From Gluconobacter albidus (lineage in GTDB: Bacteria; Pseudomonadota; Alphaproteobacteria; Acetobacterales; Acetobacteraceae), in NCBI RefSeq assembly GCF_002723915.1, contig NZ_BEWL01000010.1:62001-126000 (forward strand): 64,000 bases of DNA. The letters run 5' to 3'. How positions within the stretch are numbered: position 1 is the stretch's first letter; every line of letters begins with the position of its first letter. Shown piece by piece: positions 18,457-27,162 of this stretch. Position numbers and translations under genes: made by a program. Under the pieces are notes generated by a model. The model was not told the origin of the DNA, did no database searches, and saw only the letters and a program-made list of their open reading frames with translations.

Positions 18457-19479
18457 ATGGAATGGCTTCCTTCACCTTCGCGCTATGATGGCGCTGCATT
18501 TCGCCGTTCAGGTCGTTCGGGCCTGAAACTGCCTCTTATCTCTTTGGGATTATGGCATAATTTCGGAGGCGTTGACGTGTTCGAAACGGGGCGCGCAACC
18601 ATCCGCAGGGCGTTCGACCGGGGCGTTACGCATTTCGATCTGGCCAATAATTACGGCCCACCTTACGGGTCAGCCGAAGAAAACTTCGGCGAAATCCTCC
18701 GACGCGATTTCAGACCTTACCGCGATGAAATGATCATTTCGTCCAAAGCCGGCTGGAACATGTGGCCCGGTCCTTATGGCAGTGGGGGCTCACGCAAATA
18801 TCTGCTGGCCTCTCTGGATCAGAGCCTCAGACGGATGGGGCTCGACTATGTTGACATCTTTTATTCGCATCGGCCGACGCCCGATGTTCCCTTGGAAGAA
18901 ACGATCAGCGCGCTTGTGCAGATGCACCGTCAGGGCAAAGCGCTATACATCGGGATCTCGTCCTATGGCCCCGAGAGAACGCAGCAAGCCGCGGAAATTC
19001 TCCAGCGCGAGGGCGTGCCGCTCCTGATCCATCAGCCCTCGTACTCACTTCTGAACCGCTGGATAGAAGTCAGACTTCTGAAAACGCTGGAAGAGCTGGG
19101 CGTCGGCTGCATTGCCTTTTCGCCTCTGGCGCAGGGCCTGTTGACAGAAAAATACCTCAAGGGCGTTCCGGAAGGCTCAAGAGCCTCGGCAGGATCTTCC
19201 TTTTCGCAAGAAATGCTGACAGAGGAAAATCTGACTCATGTGCGGGCGTTGAACGAAATTGCACACAAGCGGGGGCAGAGTCTGGCCCAGATGGCAATCG
19301 CCTGGGTTCTTCGCGACGAACGTGTGACGTCGGCGCTCATCGGCGCAAAGAATGTCCAGCAACTGGATGAGTCTCTGGATTCCTTGAAAAATCTGGACTT
19401 CACTTCCGCAGAGCTGGCAACGATTGATCGCTACGCAAAAGACGGCAACGTCGACCTGTGGCGAAATCTGTCGGAATAG
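18457..19479 (+). CDS. Aldo/keto reductase, YghZ/Gpr-like
   Basis: 340 residues of the AKR fold. Seen are the catalytic Asp/Tyr in FDLANNYGPPYG, Lys in ISSKAGW, His in FYSHRPTPDVP, and the NADPH-binding tail LIGAKNVQQLDES. KAGWNMWPGPYG and SRKYLLASLDQSLRRMGLDYVDIF closely follow E. coli YghZ, the L-glyceraldehyde 3-phosphate/methylglyoxal reductase. Start ATG 18457 has AAGGA 9 bases upstream. It follows metQ by 44 bases and may be co-transcribed, though a link to sulfur uptake is not evident. Confidence 0.88.
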   Translation: MEWLPSPSRYDGAAFRRSGRSGLKLPLISLGLWHNFGGVDVFETGRATIRRAFDRGVTHFDLANNYGPPYGSAEENFGEILRRDFRPYRDEMIISSKAGWNMWPGPYGSGGSRKYLLASLDQSLRRMGLDYVDIFYSHRPTPDVPLEETISALVQMHRQGKALYIGISSYGPERTQQAAEILQREGVPLLIHQPSYSLLNRWIEVRLLKTLEELGVGCIAFSPLAQGLLTEKYLKGVPEGSRASAGSSFSQEMLTEENLTHVRALNEIAHKRGQSLAQMAIAWVLRDERVTSALIGAKNVQQLDESLDSLKNLDFTSAELATIDRYAKDGNVDLWRNLSE

Positions 19480-19486
19480 ACCTCCA

Positions 19487-20329
19487 TCATGGGAGAAAGT
19501 CAGCCTGACTGTTAGCAATCAGCGTACGGATACGGTGCAGGTCCGCGTGGGTGGCCGGATTGTAGATGATCAGACCAAGATCAGGACGTCCATCCACGGC
19601 AAAGCCAGAGTATTCCAGTTCAATCAGTCCGACATCCGGATGAAGAAGACACTTCGTTCCTTCTCCGTGGCTCTGCACATCGTTATCCTGCCATAGTGCA
19701 GCAAATTCCGGACTACGCGCACTCAACTCTTTCACAAGCTCATCGACCTCGGAGGACGCCCCGGCCCGTATGGCATCGGCACGAAAGGCCGCGACAACGG
19801 ATCGTGCCAGGCTGGGCCAGTTCATCTGCATCTCACGCACCCGAGGCGTACAGAAGACAATCCGCAGAATATTGCGCTGGTCCGGCGGCAGTCTGCTGTA
19901 ATCAGTCAGCACGGCTGCAGCCGCCCTGTTCCAGGCCACGACATCCCATAACGGCGTCTTGACGATTGCGGGACTGTCCTGAAGAGCATCAAGGATACGT
20001 TGCAGACGCGGAGTAATTCCATCAGGAACGCGATAGCGGACTTCCGGAGCATGACCGCGCGCAAGCATGAACAGATGCTCGCGTTCCGGTTCCGTCAGCA
20101 ACAGCCCCCTGGCGATACGATCAAGCACATCTGTCGAGGGCGCGCCCCCTCTTCCCTGCTCCAGCCAAGTATACCAAGTCGGGCTGATATTGGCGCGTTG
20201 CGCGACTTCTTCCCGACGCAGTCCGGGTGTGCGACGCCGCGTCCCGGAGAAACCAAACGCCGCGGGATCAAGGCGGGTTCGCCTGTCCTTCAGATAGGCG
20301 CCAAGCGAAGTGGGAACGATCACGGTCAT
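19487..20329 (-). CDS. XRE-family regulator with MmyB-like ligand domain
   Basis: 280 residues. An N-terminal Cro/C1 helix-turn-helix (GLRREEVAQRANISPTWYTWLEQGRG) is followed by the MmyB/MLTR-type ligand-binding domain (TPLWDVVAWNRAAAAVLTDY, RNILRIVF, EGTKCLLHPDVG). In many bacteria such regulators stand divergent from an SDR gene and repress it until a lipid-like or aromatic ligand binds. Here the SDR gene starts 92 bases away on the other strand, fitting that pattern. Confidence 0.87.
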   Translation of the reverse strand: MTVIVPTSLGAYLKDRRTRLDPAAFGFSGTRRRTPGLRREEVAQRANISPTWYTWLEQGRGGAPSTDVLDRIARGLLLTEPEREHLFMLARGHAPEVRYRVPDGITPRLQRILDALQDSPAIVKTPLWDVVAWNRAAAAVLTDYSRLPPDQRNILRIVFCTPRVREMQMNWPSLARSVVAAFRADAIRAGASSEVDELVKELSARSPEFAALWQDNDVQSHGEGTKCLLHPDVGLIELEYSGFAVDGRPDLGLIIYNPATHADLHRIRTLIANSQADFLP

Positions 20330-20421
20330 CTCGTTAATTCTTATACTACGATAACGTCACTACTGTAACAGGATAAAAATTAGGATCACGGTGCCCAGCA
20401 GACAACAATGGAAATTAGCTG

Positions 20422-21327
20422 ATGAAAATTTTCCTCACAGGGGCCAACGGCTTTATCGGATCCAGACTCGTCCGTGAATTGATTGGTGCCGGCCATGAGG
20501 TTGTGGGACTGACACGTTCGGACGCAGGAGCACAACATCTCGCTGCTGCGGGCGCTGAAGCCCATCGGGGCGATCTTGAAGATCTCAACAGCCTGCGCGT
20601 GGGCGCCGAAAGCTGCGATGGAGTCATCCATACGGCCTTTGACCACAATTTTTCAAATTATCTTGCCAACTGTCAGAAAGATCAACGGGCCATCGAAACC
20701 ATGGGAGCCGCACTGGAAGGCTCTGATCGCCCTTTCGTCATCACCTCCACAACTCTGTTCGGTGAACCGATTGCTGGTCAGCTGGCTGATGAAGATACAT
20801 TCAATACCGGACACAGCAACCCGCGTGTCACGTCCGAAATTACCGCCGAAGCCCTGATGGAGCGAGGGGCCAATGTCTCTCTGGTGCGCCTGTCCCAGAT
20901 CCACGACACCCAGCGACAGGGTCTTGTAACCTTCATGATCGACCTTGCCCGCCGTACCGGTCGGTCATCCTATATCGAAGGGAGCTCAAACCGCTGGTCC
21001 GCCGCCCATGTCTCCGATGCGGTGCGCGTGTTCCGCCTCGCGCTGGAAAGACAGCATCCCGGTGCACGCTATCACGCAACAGATGAAGAAGGCGTTTCTA
21101 TCCGATCCATCGCGGAAGCAATCGGACATCGCCTCGGTTTGCCGGTTGTGGCTTTATCTGCACAGGAGGCGGCCACACATTTTGGATGGCTGAACGGGTT
21201 CATCTCCAAAGACATGACGGCCTCCAGCGAGAAGACAAAAATGCGCCTGAACTGGCAGCCCATGGGACCCAGATTGTTAACTGATATCGCCAATCTCGAT
21301 TTCCAGAGTACAGTTTTCTCCCCCTGA
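20422..21327 (+). CDS. SDR-family NAD-dependent epimerase/dehydratase-like protein
   Basis: 301 residues. It opens with MKIFLTGANGFIGSRLVRELI, the GxxGxxG Rossmann motif of extended short-chain dehydrogenases, followed by GDLEDLNSLR and GVIHTAF. The classic catalytic YxxxK is not obvious, so it is an atypical member of the type often paired with MmyB-type regulators. It is preceded by TGGAAATTAGCTG. Probably under control of the divergent XRE regulator. Confidence 0.83.
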   Translation: MKIFLTGANGFIGSRLVRELIGAGHEVVGLTRSDAGAQHLAAAGAEAHRGDLEDLNSLRVGAESCDGVIHTAFDHNFSNYLANCQKDQRAIETMGAALEGSDRPFVITSTTLFGEPIAGQLADEDTFNTGHSNPRVTSEITAEALMERGANVSLVRLSQIHDTQRQGLVTFMIDLARRTGRSSYIEGSSNRWSAAHVSDAVRVFRLALERQHPGARYHATDEEGVSIRSIAEAIGHRLGLPVVALSAQEAATHFGWLNGFISKDMTASSEKTKMRLNWQPMGPRLLTDIANLDFQSTVFSP

Positions 21328-21335
21328 GGGCTGCT

Positions 21336-21381
21336 CAGGGATCGCCGGACATCCTGTTTGTGGCGTGTCAGGCGATCCCTG
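21336..21381. terminator. Long hairpin between convergent genes
   Basis: CAGGGATCGCC (21336-21346) and GGCGATCCCTG (21371-21381) are a perfect 11-bp inverted repeat; GACA/TGTC inside can extend the stem. It lies between the stops of the SDR and tailspike-like genes, so a bidirectional transcription stop is likely, although no strong T-run follows. Confidence 0.55.
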
Positions 21382-21405
21382 TATCAGACACTCACGACGG
21401 TGCCG

Positions 21406-24249
21406 TCAGAAGACGGAACCGCCAAATTCACCGATATAATAGGTGGTGGCAGGCAGACTTTCGCTATCGAGAACAATCGCGATATGCGTCGCAAAAGATG
21501 GTGCCCCGCCCGCACCGACGAGTGAAATGTCATCCTCTCCTGTCCCCGCCGATGGCAGTCCGAGATACGCACACGCGAAACCGGCCTCCATCCACTGGGT
21601 GCAGCCCTGTTTTGGAATCCTGAAATCCGCTTCCCCCGCGAACAGATCCCGTGCCCCGAAATTCGGTCTCCCGAAGGCGTCATAGCCCACGATCGACACG
21701 TAAAACGCCCGCGCATAGAGCGGAAAGACATCATCCGAGTAAGCTGCCGACTGCGAATTCGTCGATACAACCTTGCCACTTTGTGTCAGGTCGTAGGGAA
21801 ACAGGCACTGAATATTGAAAAAGCCGGACTGATAGCGATCGATCGGGATACAGAGCACGACACGGTCGTTCCGGCCGCCACCCTGGGTCGTGACCGCAAG
21901 CGCAGCAGGATTGCCGTTGACGGTATAGGCCGTGGTCATGGCAACCGATGCACCGTCCGACACCCACTGCGAGACCGCAGCGGAGTTATCGGAATACAGA
22001 CCGCCCGCCAGTCCAATTCCGTCCCGACACAATACGGACTTGGACTGCGGGATAAACTTCCCTGCCAGTCCCAGCCGATCGGACGTACCGTTGATGAACG
22101 TCCCGACATTGGGGTTGCCGGTATTCAGCATGTTGAAGGTCTTGATCGACCCGGAACCGTAACCCGCCCGACCATCCGCACTTGTCAGATTGTAAAGCTG
22201 TGTGCCGTAAAAACAGATCTGTGAGAGGTTTTGCTCCATCCAGACCGGTGGCGTCTTATAGGTCGCTGAATTTCCCGCCAGTAGGATCATCCCGCCGAAC
22301 CACCCCAGATATCCGCTTCCGGTACAATGAAACAGCGGCTTGTTCTCGGCCTGCGGTCCCCACATTTCGCAATGCACCCCATGCATCTCGATGCGGCCGG
22401 TGTTCTGGATGAAAATCTGGTCCGAATAATCCAGAGACGTTCCATAAAACGTCATTTCAGCTCCGCCTGGATTGAACACAATCCCAGCCGAATTGCCCAG
22501 ACTGCCACCATACCAACGGAAATTCTCACCCGCGTTGACACTGCCTGCGAGGAATTGGAGCGCGTACAGCGCAGAGGACGTTACGGAGCAGTTCCAGTAC
22601 TCCGCAAGATAGGCCCCATTACGCCAGTCAATTCCGACCCCGAACCCCTGGATGGACAAATCCTTGAAATTGTGGATCGTACCATCCGTATTCTGGAATG
22701 AATTGTAAAACACGCCTGTCAGCCCAACGTCACCCGTTGGTCCAAGAATGGCCGCGTCTTCAATCAGAACATTGTTCGGATAGTGTTCAAGTGCACCATC
22801 GCGGGTGGAGAGAACGGCGCAGTTCCAGCGCAGGGCCTTCACGGAGACGCTCTTGACCCGGACGTTGATATACCCCGAGACCGAAATCGTCAGCCAGGCA
22901 CTGCCAGCTTCCGCGACATTGAAGGCAAACGAAATCTTACCTTCCACGGCAGGATCAGGCCACCCGGTATCCTTGGAAACACTGTTGTTCCAGGGATTTG
23001 CTCCAGAACCCGGACTGTTTGCACTGAACGAAACCCCAACATTTCCCGGCTGCCCGTTTCCGTTCGCATACGATGCGCCAAGCGTGACCTCATACTGGAC
23101 GTCCAGCATGTAGTTTCCGGCTGGCAAGGTGAGCTTCTGACCGAACTGTCCATAATGACCGGTCGAATTCGACATGGCGACCGCAGTGGCGATGGACGCC
23201 GTGCTATCGGATATCTGGTAAGTGCCATCGCCCCCCATGCCTGTCAGAAGCTTCGTAATGGTCGTCCCCGAAGCGAGTGAGTCATTAACGTCATAAACGA
23301 CAGACCCTACCGCCAGTGCGGGATTGCCGGAAAACCCGGTCACGGTCATGACACCACCCGAGACTGTTCCCGTCCATGCTCCGTGAGCAGCAGGATCCGT
23401 AAATATGGCAGCGCCCGTCGTGAAGGTTGCATCCGTGATCTGCATTGCCGGATAGACCGTGGCGTTCGACCAACCTGCCCCGCTGGTATCGGTGAACGTG
23501 CCGTTCGTCACGAAATCCTGTGTATCCGCGGCAGTTTTCAGCGTGGTGAAATCTAAGGTCGACCCGCCAAATGACCCGAATGTAATGCCAGGGATCCAGA
23601 CGAGCGGATTGTCATCGGACGCAACCGCGCTGTTGCACATCATATAGGCCCGCTTTGGGCTGGAAACCCCATACCCTGAAAGCGAAGCAGCCTGCACGGC
23701 CAGCCAGTCCATTTCCTGCGACAGGCTATAGGCCTTGGGGAAAACGGATTGCAGATCTGCCAACGTGGTAAAGAGCGTTGAAGCCGGGTGTGAGGTGCCA
23801 TCTCCGATCGCACCATACCAGGCCGGGTCCACACCGCCCTGAAAAACACGGCGATAGGTTCCGGCCCCGGCCGTTGCAATGACCACGCCCCCGTCTGCCA
23901 CCAACCCGTCAGGTGCCTGCAGGAAAATGCCGGCCGCACCCCGCGTCTGTGCCGTCCCGTCCCACGATGTGAGTGTAACCGCGACGGGAGCGCTCTGCAG
24001 CGCCCTGAACTGCGCCACTGAAGAAACCTGTGCCTGACTGCTGGCCGCCAGCACATCCGCAACTGTCACACCATCAAGCGTACTGGACGCATCAAGCGCG
24101 CCGGACTGGATTGATTGTCGGATGGACTGACCGCCATCTGCATCGACCTTGTTACCAAGCGCGCTGGCAATCTGAGGAGATTTGACCAGACCAATCATAT
24201 CCGACGTATCTGTTGCGGATTTCCAGAGTGGCGTAAAATTCTGGACCAT
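21406..24249 (-). CDS. Orphan phage-type tailspike-like protein (beta-helix / pectate-lyase fold)
   Basis: 947 residues. The N-terminal part (KSPQIASALGNKVDADGG, VADVLAASSQAQVSSVAQFRALQS) looks like a phage fibre head-binding region. It then reads VDPAWYGAIGDGTSHPAS, the opening of right-handed beta-helix tailspikes, and has long Gly/Asn-rich stretches with no catalytic motif I can name. The ATG at 24249 follows GGAGACTTGTG, a good ribosome site. It lies outside the prophage boundary at the tRNA, alone, between two hairpins. It may be a relic of another phage or a captured surface-polysaccharide enzyme. Low certainty on function. Confidence 0.65.
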   Translation of the reverse strand: MVQNFTPLWKSATDTSDMIGLVKSPQIASALGNKVDADGGQSIRQSIQSGALDASSTLDGVTVADVLAASSQAQVSSVAQFRALQSAPVAVTLTSWDGTAQTRGAAGIFLQAPDGLVADGGVVIATAGAGTYRRVFQGGVDPAWYGAIGDGTSHPASTLFTTLADLQSVFPKAYSLSQEMDWLAVQAASLSGYGVSSPKRAYMMCNSAVASDDNPLVWIPGITFGSFGGSTLDFTTLKTAADTQDFVTNGTFTDTSGAGWSNATVYPAMQITDATFTTGAAIFTDPAAHGAWTGTVSGGVMTVTGFSGNPALAVGSVVYDVNDSLASGTTITKLLTGMGGDGTYQISDSTASIATAVAMSNSTGHYGQFGQKLTLPAGNYMLDVQYEVTLGASYANGNGQPGNVGVSFSANSPGSGANPWNNSVSKDTGWPDPAVEGKISFAFNVAEAGSAWLTISVSGYINVRVKSVSVKALRWNCAVLSTRDGALEHYPNNVLIEDAAILGPTGDVGLTGVFYNSFQNTDGTIHNFKDLSIQGFGVGIDWRNGAYLAEYWNCSVTSSALYALQFLAGSVNAGENFRWYGGSLGNSAGIVFNPGGAEMTFYGTSLDYSDQIFIQNTGRIEMHGVHCEMWGPQAENKPLFHCTGSGYLGWFGGMILLAGNSATYKTPPVWMEQNLSQICFYGTQLYNLTSADGRAGYGSGSIKTFNMLNTGNPNVGTFINGTSDRLGLAGKFIPQSKSVLCRDGIGLAGGLYSDNSAAVSQWVSDGASVAMTTAYTVNGNPAALAVTTQGGGRNDRVVLCIPIDRYQSGFFNIQCLFPYDLTQSGKVVSTNSQSAAYSDDVFPLYARAFYVSIVGYDAFGRPNFGARDLFAGEADFRIPKQGCTQWMEAGFACAYLGLPSAGTGEDDISLVGAGGAPSFATHIAIVLDSESLPATTYYIGEFGGSVF

Positions 24250-24284
24250 CACAAGTCTCCATTACTCAATGTCATGAGGGTTCT

Positions 24285-24329
24285 GAGGCAAAAAAAACAG
24301 CGCTCTCACAGCGCTGTTTTTTTTGCCTC
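24285..24329. terminator. Perfect 20-bp bidirectional terminator hairpin
   Basis: The left arm (24285-24304) and right arm (24310-24329) are exact reverse complements over 20 bases around a 5-base loop CTCAC. Each arm has a G/C-rich foot (CAGCGCT) and a run of eight A or T, so it works as a Rho-independent terminator on both strands. It sits upstream of the tailspike-like gene and downstream of the formylglutamate amidohydrolase, isolating both. Confidence 0.85.
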
Positions 24330-24531
24330 CATCCAGTTTGATCCGGTGATAATCCACAATTTCCTGTACCGACCCGCCTTGTCGGCACAGGGAGCGCTTA
24401 GTGTTTCCAGTGGAAAGACGCACTTTGCTTCATCGACGGAAACAGCCTGGAAGCGGCAGTCTGGCGATAGCGAAGCGAACCTGCGCGCACCAAGAAAAAT
24501 GATGCGTCAATACAGGACAGTCCTCGAGTAT
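24330..24531. other. Non-coding gap with an imperfect hairpin
   Basis: No gene is convincing here. One imperfect inverted repeat is visible around 24363-24392: CCTGT-A-CCGAC and GTCGG-C-ACAGG with a seven-base loop. It may be a second stop signal for the formylglutamate amidohydrolase or a degraded element end. Confidence 0.3.
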
Positions 24532-25368
24532 TTATAAAAGCCAGTCCGATATGGCGGCAAGAAAATGCCGCATATTCTGCTTTGTTTCCATAAAACCGCC
24601 CCCTGGCTGAAGGGTCGCGCTGTTCAGATAAAGAGACCGGCATATTTCTATCTGAACAGTATGAATTTTCCTTTCCGGCCTTCCGTAATGCTGCGTAATA
24701 TACCCACCAGAATAAGGAATATTCCTGCGAACCGAGTGATATTTATTCTTTATTATATTTTCTATTTTATCAATTATGTTTTGATCGCAACTTTTGCCAT
24801 GCAGATCTCCAAGTACGACGTCGCATGAACGTGCATATGGTAATTTCGGCATTGAATGCAGGTCGAGAAGGATAGCATAGCCAAAACGCTGGCTTGTTTC
24901 CTCTAGAAGAGCATCAAGAGCTTCATGATAAGGCAACCATACTGTAGAAATTCTTTTCCTTAATTCGGAAAGTTCCAGAGGGTGCCTGTAGATCGGACGT
25001 CCTTGTGAAATGCAGCGCGGAATAACTCCAAACCCGGCCTGTACCTTGGCGCTCGAAATAACCTCATCTTCGGGAGGCACAGGGTTAAACATTTCTCCAT
25101 CGACTTCGCGCCAGTCCCGATTCACGTCACACCAAGCGCGGGAAAAATTTGCGCTCAACAAGGTCGCCCCGAAATCGGGAGCATCCTCCAGCAATTGGTC
25201 CATGAACCGATCTTCAATCCGCTGAAGTTCGAAAAGAGACAGGGACGCACTACTGAGGAAATCAGAAGGATAAAACCGCCCGGAATGTGGTGAAGACACA
25301 ATGACAGGAATGGCGGTATTCCGGGGATAATCTACCTTGAAAGATGTTAGAGGCGAAGAAATTTTCAT
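24532..25368 (-). CDS. N-formylglutamate amidohydrolase family protein
   Basis: 278 residues, typical of the FGase (HutG-type) family that hydrolyses N-formyl-L-glutamate to glutamate and formate. Seen are IVSSPHSGRFYP, FMDQLLED, WCDVNRDWREVDG, ILLDLHSMPKLP (metal His/Asp) and VQIEICRSLYLN near the end. The gene is more AT-rich than its neighbours at its 3' half. It stands alone, with no hut genes, just left of the tRNA and reading away from it. It could also act on other N-acyl amino acids such as those handled by the amidases further left. Confidence 0.83.
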   Translation of the reverse strand: MKISSPLTSFKVDYPRNTAIPVIVSSPHSGRFYPSDFLSSASLSLFELQRIEDRFMDQLLEDAPDFGATLLSANFSRAWCDVNRDWREVDGEMFNPVPPEDEVISSAKVQAGFGVIPRCISQGRPIYRHPLELSELRKRISTVWLPYHEALDALLEETSQRFGYAILLDLHSMPKLPYARSCDVVLGDLHGKSCDQNIIDKIENIIKNKYHSVRRNIPYSGGYITQHYGRPERKIHTVQIEICRSLYLNSATLQPGGGFMETKQNMRHFLAAISDWLL

Positions 25369-25430
25369 AATTTTTCATATTCTGCCTCAAGGGGGGTTGC
25401 AAGGTTTTGCAGACGCATCTAAAAGCCACC

Positions 25431-25530
25431 TCACCGGACCGGGGGCGCATAGCTCAGCGGTAGAGCACTACCTTGACATGGTAGGGGTCACAGGTTCAAT
25501 CCCTGTTGCGCCCACCACTCGGTCCGGTGA
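25431..25530. repeat. 11-bp inverted repeat flanking the tRNA gene
   Basis: TCACCGGACCG (25431-25441) and CGGTCCGGTGA (25520-25530) are exact reverse complements just outside the two ends of the tRNA. In the transcript they would extend the acceptor stem region into a long helix that could guide end processing. The right arm may be phage-derived if the crossover lies within the tRNA. Confidence 0.6.
25443..25517 (+). tRNA. tRNA-Val (anticodon GAC)
   Basis: A 75-base cloverleaf with encoded CCA. The acceptor arms GGGCGCA and TGCGCCC pair fully; the D-arm is GCTC..GAGC, the anticodon stem CTACC/GGTAG holds loop TTGACAT (anticodon GAC, valine), and the T-arm ACAGG-TTCAATC-CCTGT is canonical. 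The 3' end points toward the prophage integrase 190 bases away, making it the probable integration target. Confidence 0.95.
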
Positions 25531-25706
25531 TAACTCATTGAAAATATAGAGTTTCTGGTGATCCCTTCAGTCCATTGGGCTGATTAGTCTGGGTCGCTTA
25601 GAGCCGCTTCGTGCCACATAAAGCCGGATGTGACCGAGCAAATCCGTGCAAAATCCGTGCACTCTTCTCTGCATCTGCGTACTCCTGCGAATCGGGGGCG
25701 GTGAGC
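25514..25706. other. Probable left prophage attachment region (attL)
   Basis: It runs from the tRNA 3' end to the integrase stop. It contains an exact tandem repeat AAATCCGTGCA twice (25640-25650, 25651-25661), the sort of direct repeat that tyrosine integrases use as arm-type sites. The core would be the 3' part of the tRNA, duplicated at the right end of the prophage, which lies outside the window, so this is an inference. Confidence 0.5.
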
Positions 25707-26810
25707 TCAATCCCTGATGCCTAGCCATTCCAATATCTCGGCCCGGTAAGCCTCCGGCATCACCTTGGCGTAACGGGTGACTGTCGTGATGTTACCCCAT
25801 CCACCGTCAGCCTTGAGGCGCATCAGATCCTTGTGCAGGCAGTATTGCCAACTTGCCCAGGTGTGACGGGCATCATGCGGAGTGACGTCCGGAACGAATA
25901 CGCTCTTTGGTTTCTCCTGCCCCTTGGGTATCCAGACGCGCATGTGCCCCGGCAGACCCGCTTTGCGACAAGCCACCGACCATCCGGATTTGATCTGACC
26001 ACCGCTAGTGCGTCCGTTTTCCGAGTACGCCTGACCGATTTCCCTCCCCTTCCCGTTTCTCGACTTTCGGGCACGGACCGGACGGAACACGCGGCCGTCT
26101 CGATTGGGCAGAGATGCCAGCGATGCACAGACGCGAGGCGGCAGATCGATATGCCGCTCGTTCCCTTGCTTCTGCCAGACGACGGCCCGCCTTCCCCTTA
26201 GGTCCACGCAGGACCAGTCCAGTTCGAGAGCCTCTGACATGCGCGCACCGGTTCCGAACAGAAAGACCAGTAGTGGCTTCAGGTGTGGCGCTGCGTTATC
26301 GATCAAGCTCGTCACCTGCTCGGGCCTGAGATAAACCGTCCGGCTTATCGGAATGCGCGGTTTGTCGAACGCCGGCCGCTCGCACCATCTCCGAACAGCG
26401 GCAAATTCCAGAACGGACCGCAGAGGCGTGAGAACAGACCTGACCTTTGTGGCAGGACTGGCTTCGGCTCCATCGCGCAGAATATGCCGATAGGCTTGGT
26501 CGAGCGCTATCTGGTCGATGTCTGCCAGACGCGTGGTACCGAAATGGTCCAGCAGACGACGCAGATAGGCCTTGGTTGCCTCGGAGCGCGGCTCTGCCTC
26601 AGCATAGGCAGAGACCGCATGGGCAAAGGTTACAACGGACCGCTTGCCATAGATGCTTTCTTGCCATAGTTCGGCCTCGCGTTTCGCCCTGTATTCTTCC
26701 GCTTGCTCGAGGTCAGAAGTTCCTGAGCTTTCGTAAATGCTCTGTCCTTTGACAGTTCCGCGAACGTAGTAGGTTTCCGATCTGGCACGTTTGACGAGTT
26801 TGAGTGACAT
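25707..26810 (-). CDS. int: Phage tyrosine integrase
   Basis: 367 residues with an N-terminal arm/core-binding SAM-like part and a C-terminal catalytic domain. Visible catalytic residues are the first Arg in GTGARMSEALELDW, H312-x-x-R315 in PHDARHTWASW and the nucleophile Tyr347 in VTRYAKVM. It catalyses integration at, and excision from, the host site. It reads toward the tRNA-Val, the usual layout for tRNA-targeting prophages, and its start overlaps the excisionase-like gene. Confidence 0.93.
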   Translation of the reverse strand: MSLKLVKRARSETYYVRGTVKGQSIYESSGTSDLEQAEEYRAKREAELWQESIYGKRSVVTFAHAVSAYAEAEPRSEATKAYLRRLLDHFGTTRLADIDQIALDQAYRHILRDGAEASPATKVRSVLTPLRSVLEFAAVRRWCERPAFDKPRIPISRTVYLRPEQVTSLIDNAAPHLKPLLVFLFGTGARMSEALELDWSCVDLRGRRAVVWQKQGNERHIDLPPRVCASLASLPNRDGRVFRPVRARKSRNGKGREIGQAYSENGRTSGGQIKSGWSVACRKAGLPGHMRVWIPKGQEKPKSVFVPDVTPHDARHTWASWQYCLHKDLMRLKADGGWGNITTVTRYAKVMPEAYRAEILEWLGIRD

Positions 26811-27004
26811 TCCAGGCTCAGCAGCAGGCGTTTGAAATCCGCCGGGTAAAAGATGATGCGGTGACCCCAGCGACGATGCGTGGGGCCTCCATGAAAGTCC
26901 CGCACGCGGTTCAGGTGCTCGCGGAGCTTCGTGCGTCCGACGCGGCCTTTGAGGCGGTTCAGCACATCCTGAAAGGTCAGGGTTTCTTCGAGTGTCTCAC
27001 TCAT
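26630..27004 (-). CDS. Excisionase-like small DNA-binding protein
   Basis: 124 residues. The N-terminal part (TFQDVLNRLKGRVGRTKLREHL, then HRRWGHRIIFYPADFKRLLLSLE) looks like the winged-helix of MerR/AlpA/Xis-type proteins that bend att DNA and promote excision. ATG 27004 overlaps the previous gene's stop as ATGA, which fixes the start. The gene overlaps the integrase by 181 bases, an unusually long overlap that couples their expression. Confidence 0.65.
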   Translation of the reverse strand: MSETLEETLTFQDVLNRLKGRVGRTKLREHLNRVRDFHGGPTHRRWGHRIIFYPADFKRLLLSLECHSNSSNVPDRKPTTFAELSKDRAFTKAQELLTSSKRKNTGRNARPNYGKKASMASGPL

Positions 27005-27162
27005 CCCCGCTCCTCCGCGTCCATGGCTGCCTTGATCTCCTGACGGGCATTGCGAGCACATACCCAGTCAATGGGGTATTCTTCACCATGACTATCAAGA
27101 ACTGCGAATTCGCCCTGCCTTTCAAGCCAGTTCAAAAGCTCCGTATCCGTCCGCCCGCTCAT
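27001..27162 (-). CDS. Small phage protein (53 aa)
   Basis: It reads MSGRTDTELLNWLERQGEF onward and ends KAAMDAEERG. Both ends form ATGA overlaps, with the gene upstream (27159) and the excisionase-like gene (27004), which strongly supports it as real. The composition is acidic and soluble, with no recognised domain. Many phages carry such a short protein beside int/xis. Function unknown. Confidence 0.65.
   Translation of the reverse strand: MSGRTDTELLNWLERQGEFAVLDSHGEEYPIDWVCARNARQEIKAAMDAEERG

Noticed and set aside
25707-25716. 10-base match TCAATCCCTG to the tRNA T-arm as an attachment core
   Set aside because: It lies within the integrase stop region, is too short, and the other prophage end is out of view.
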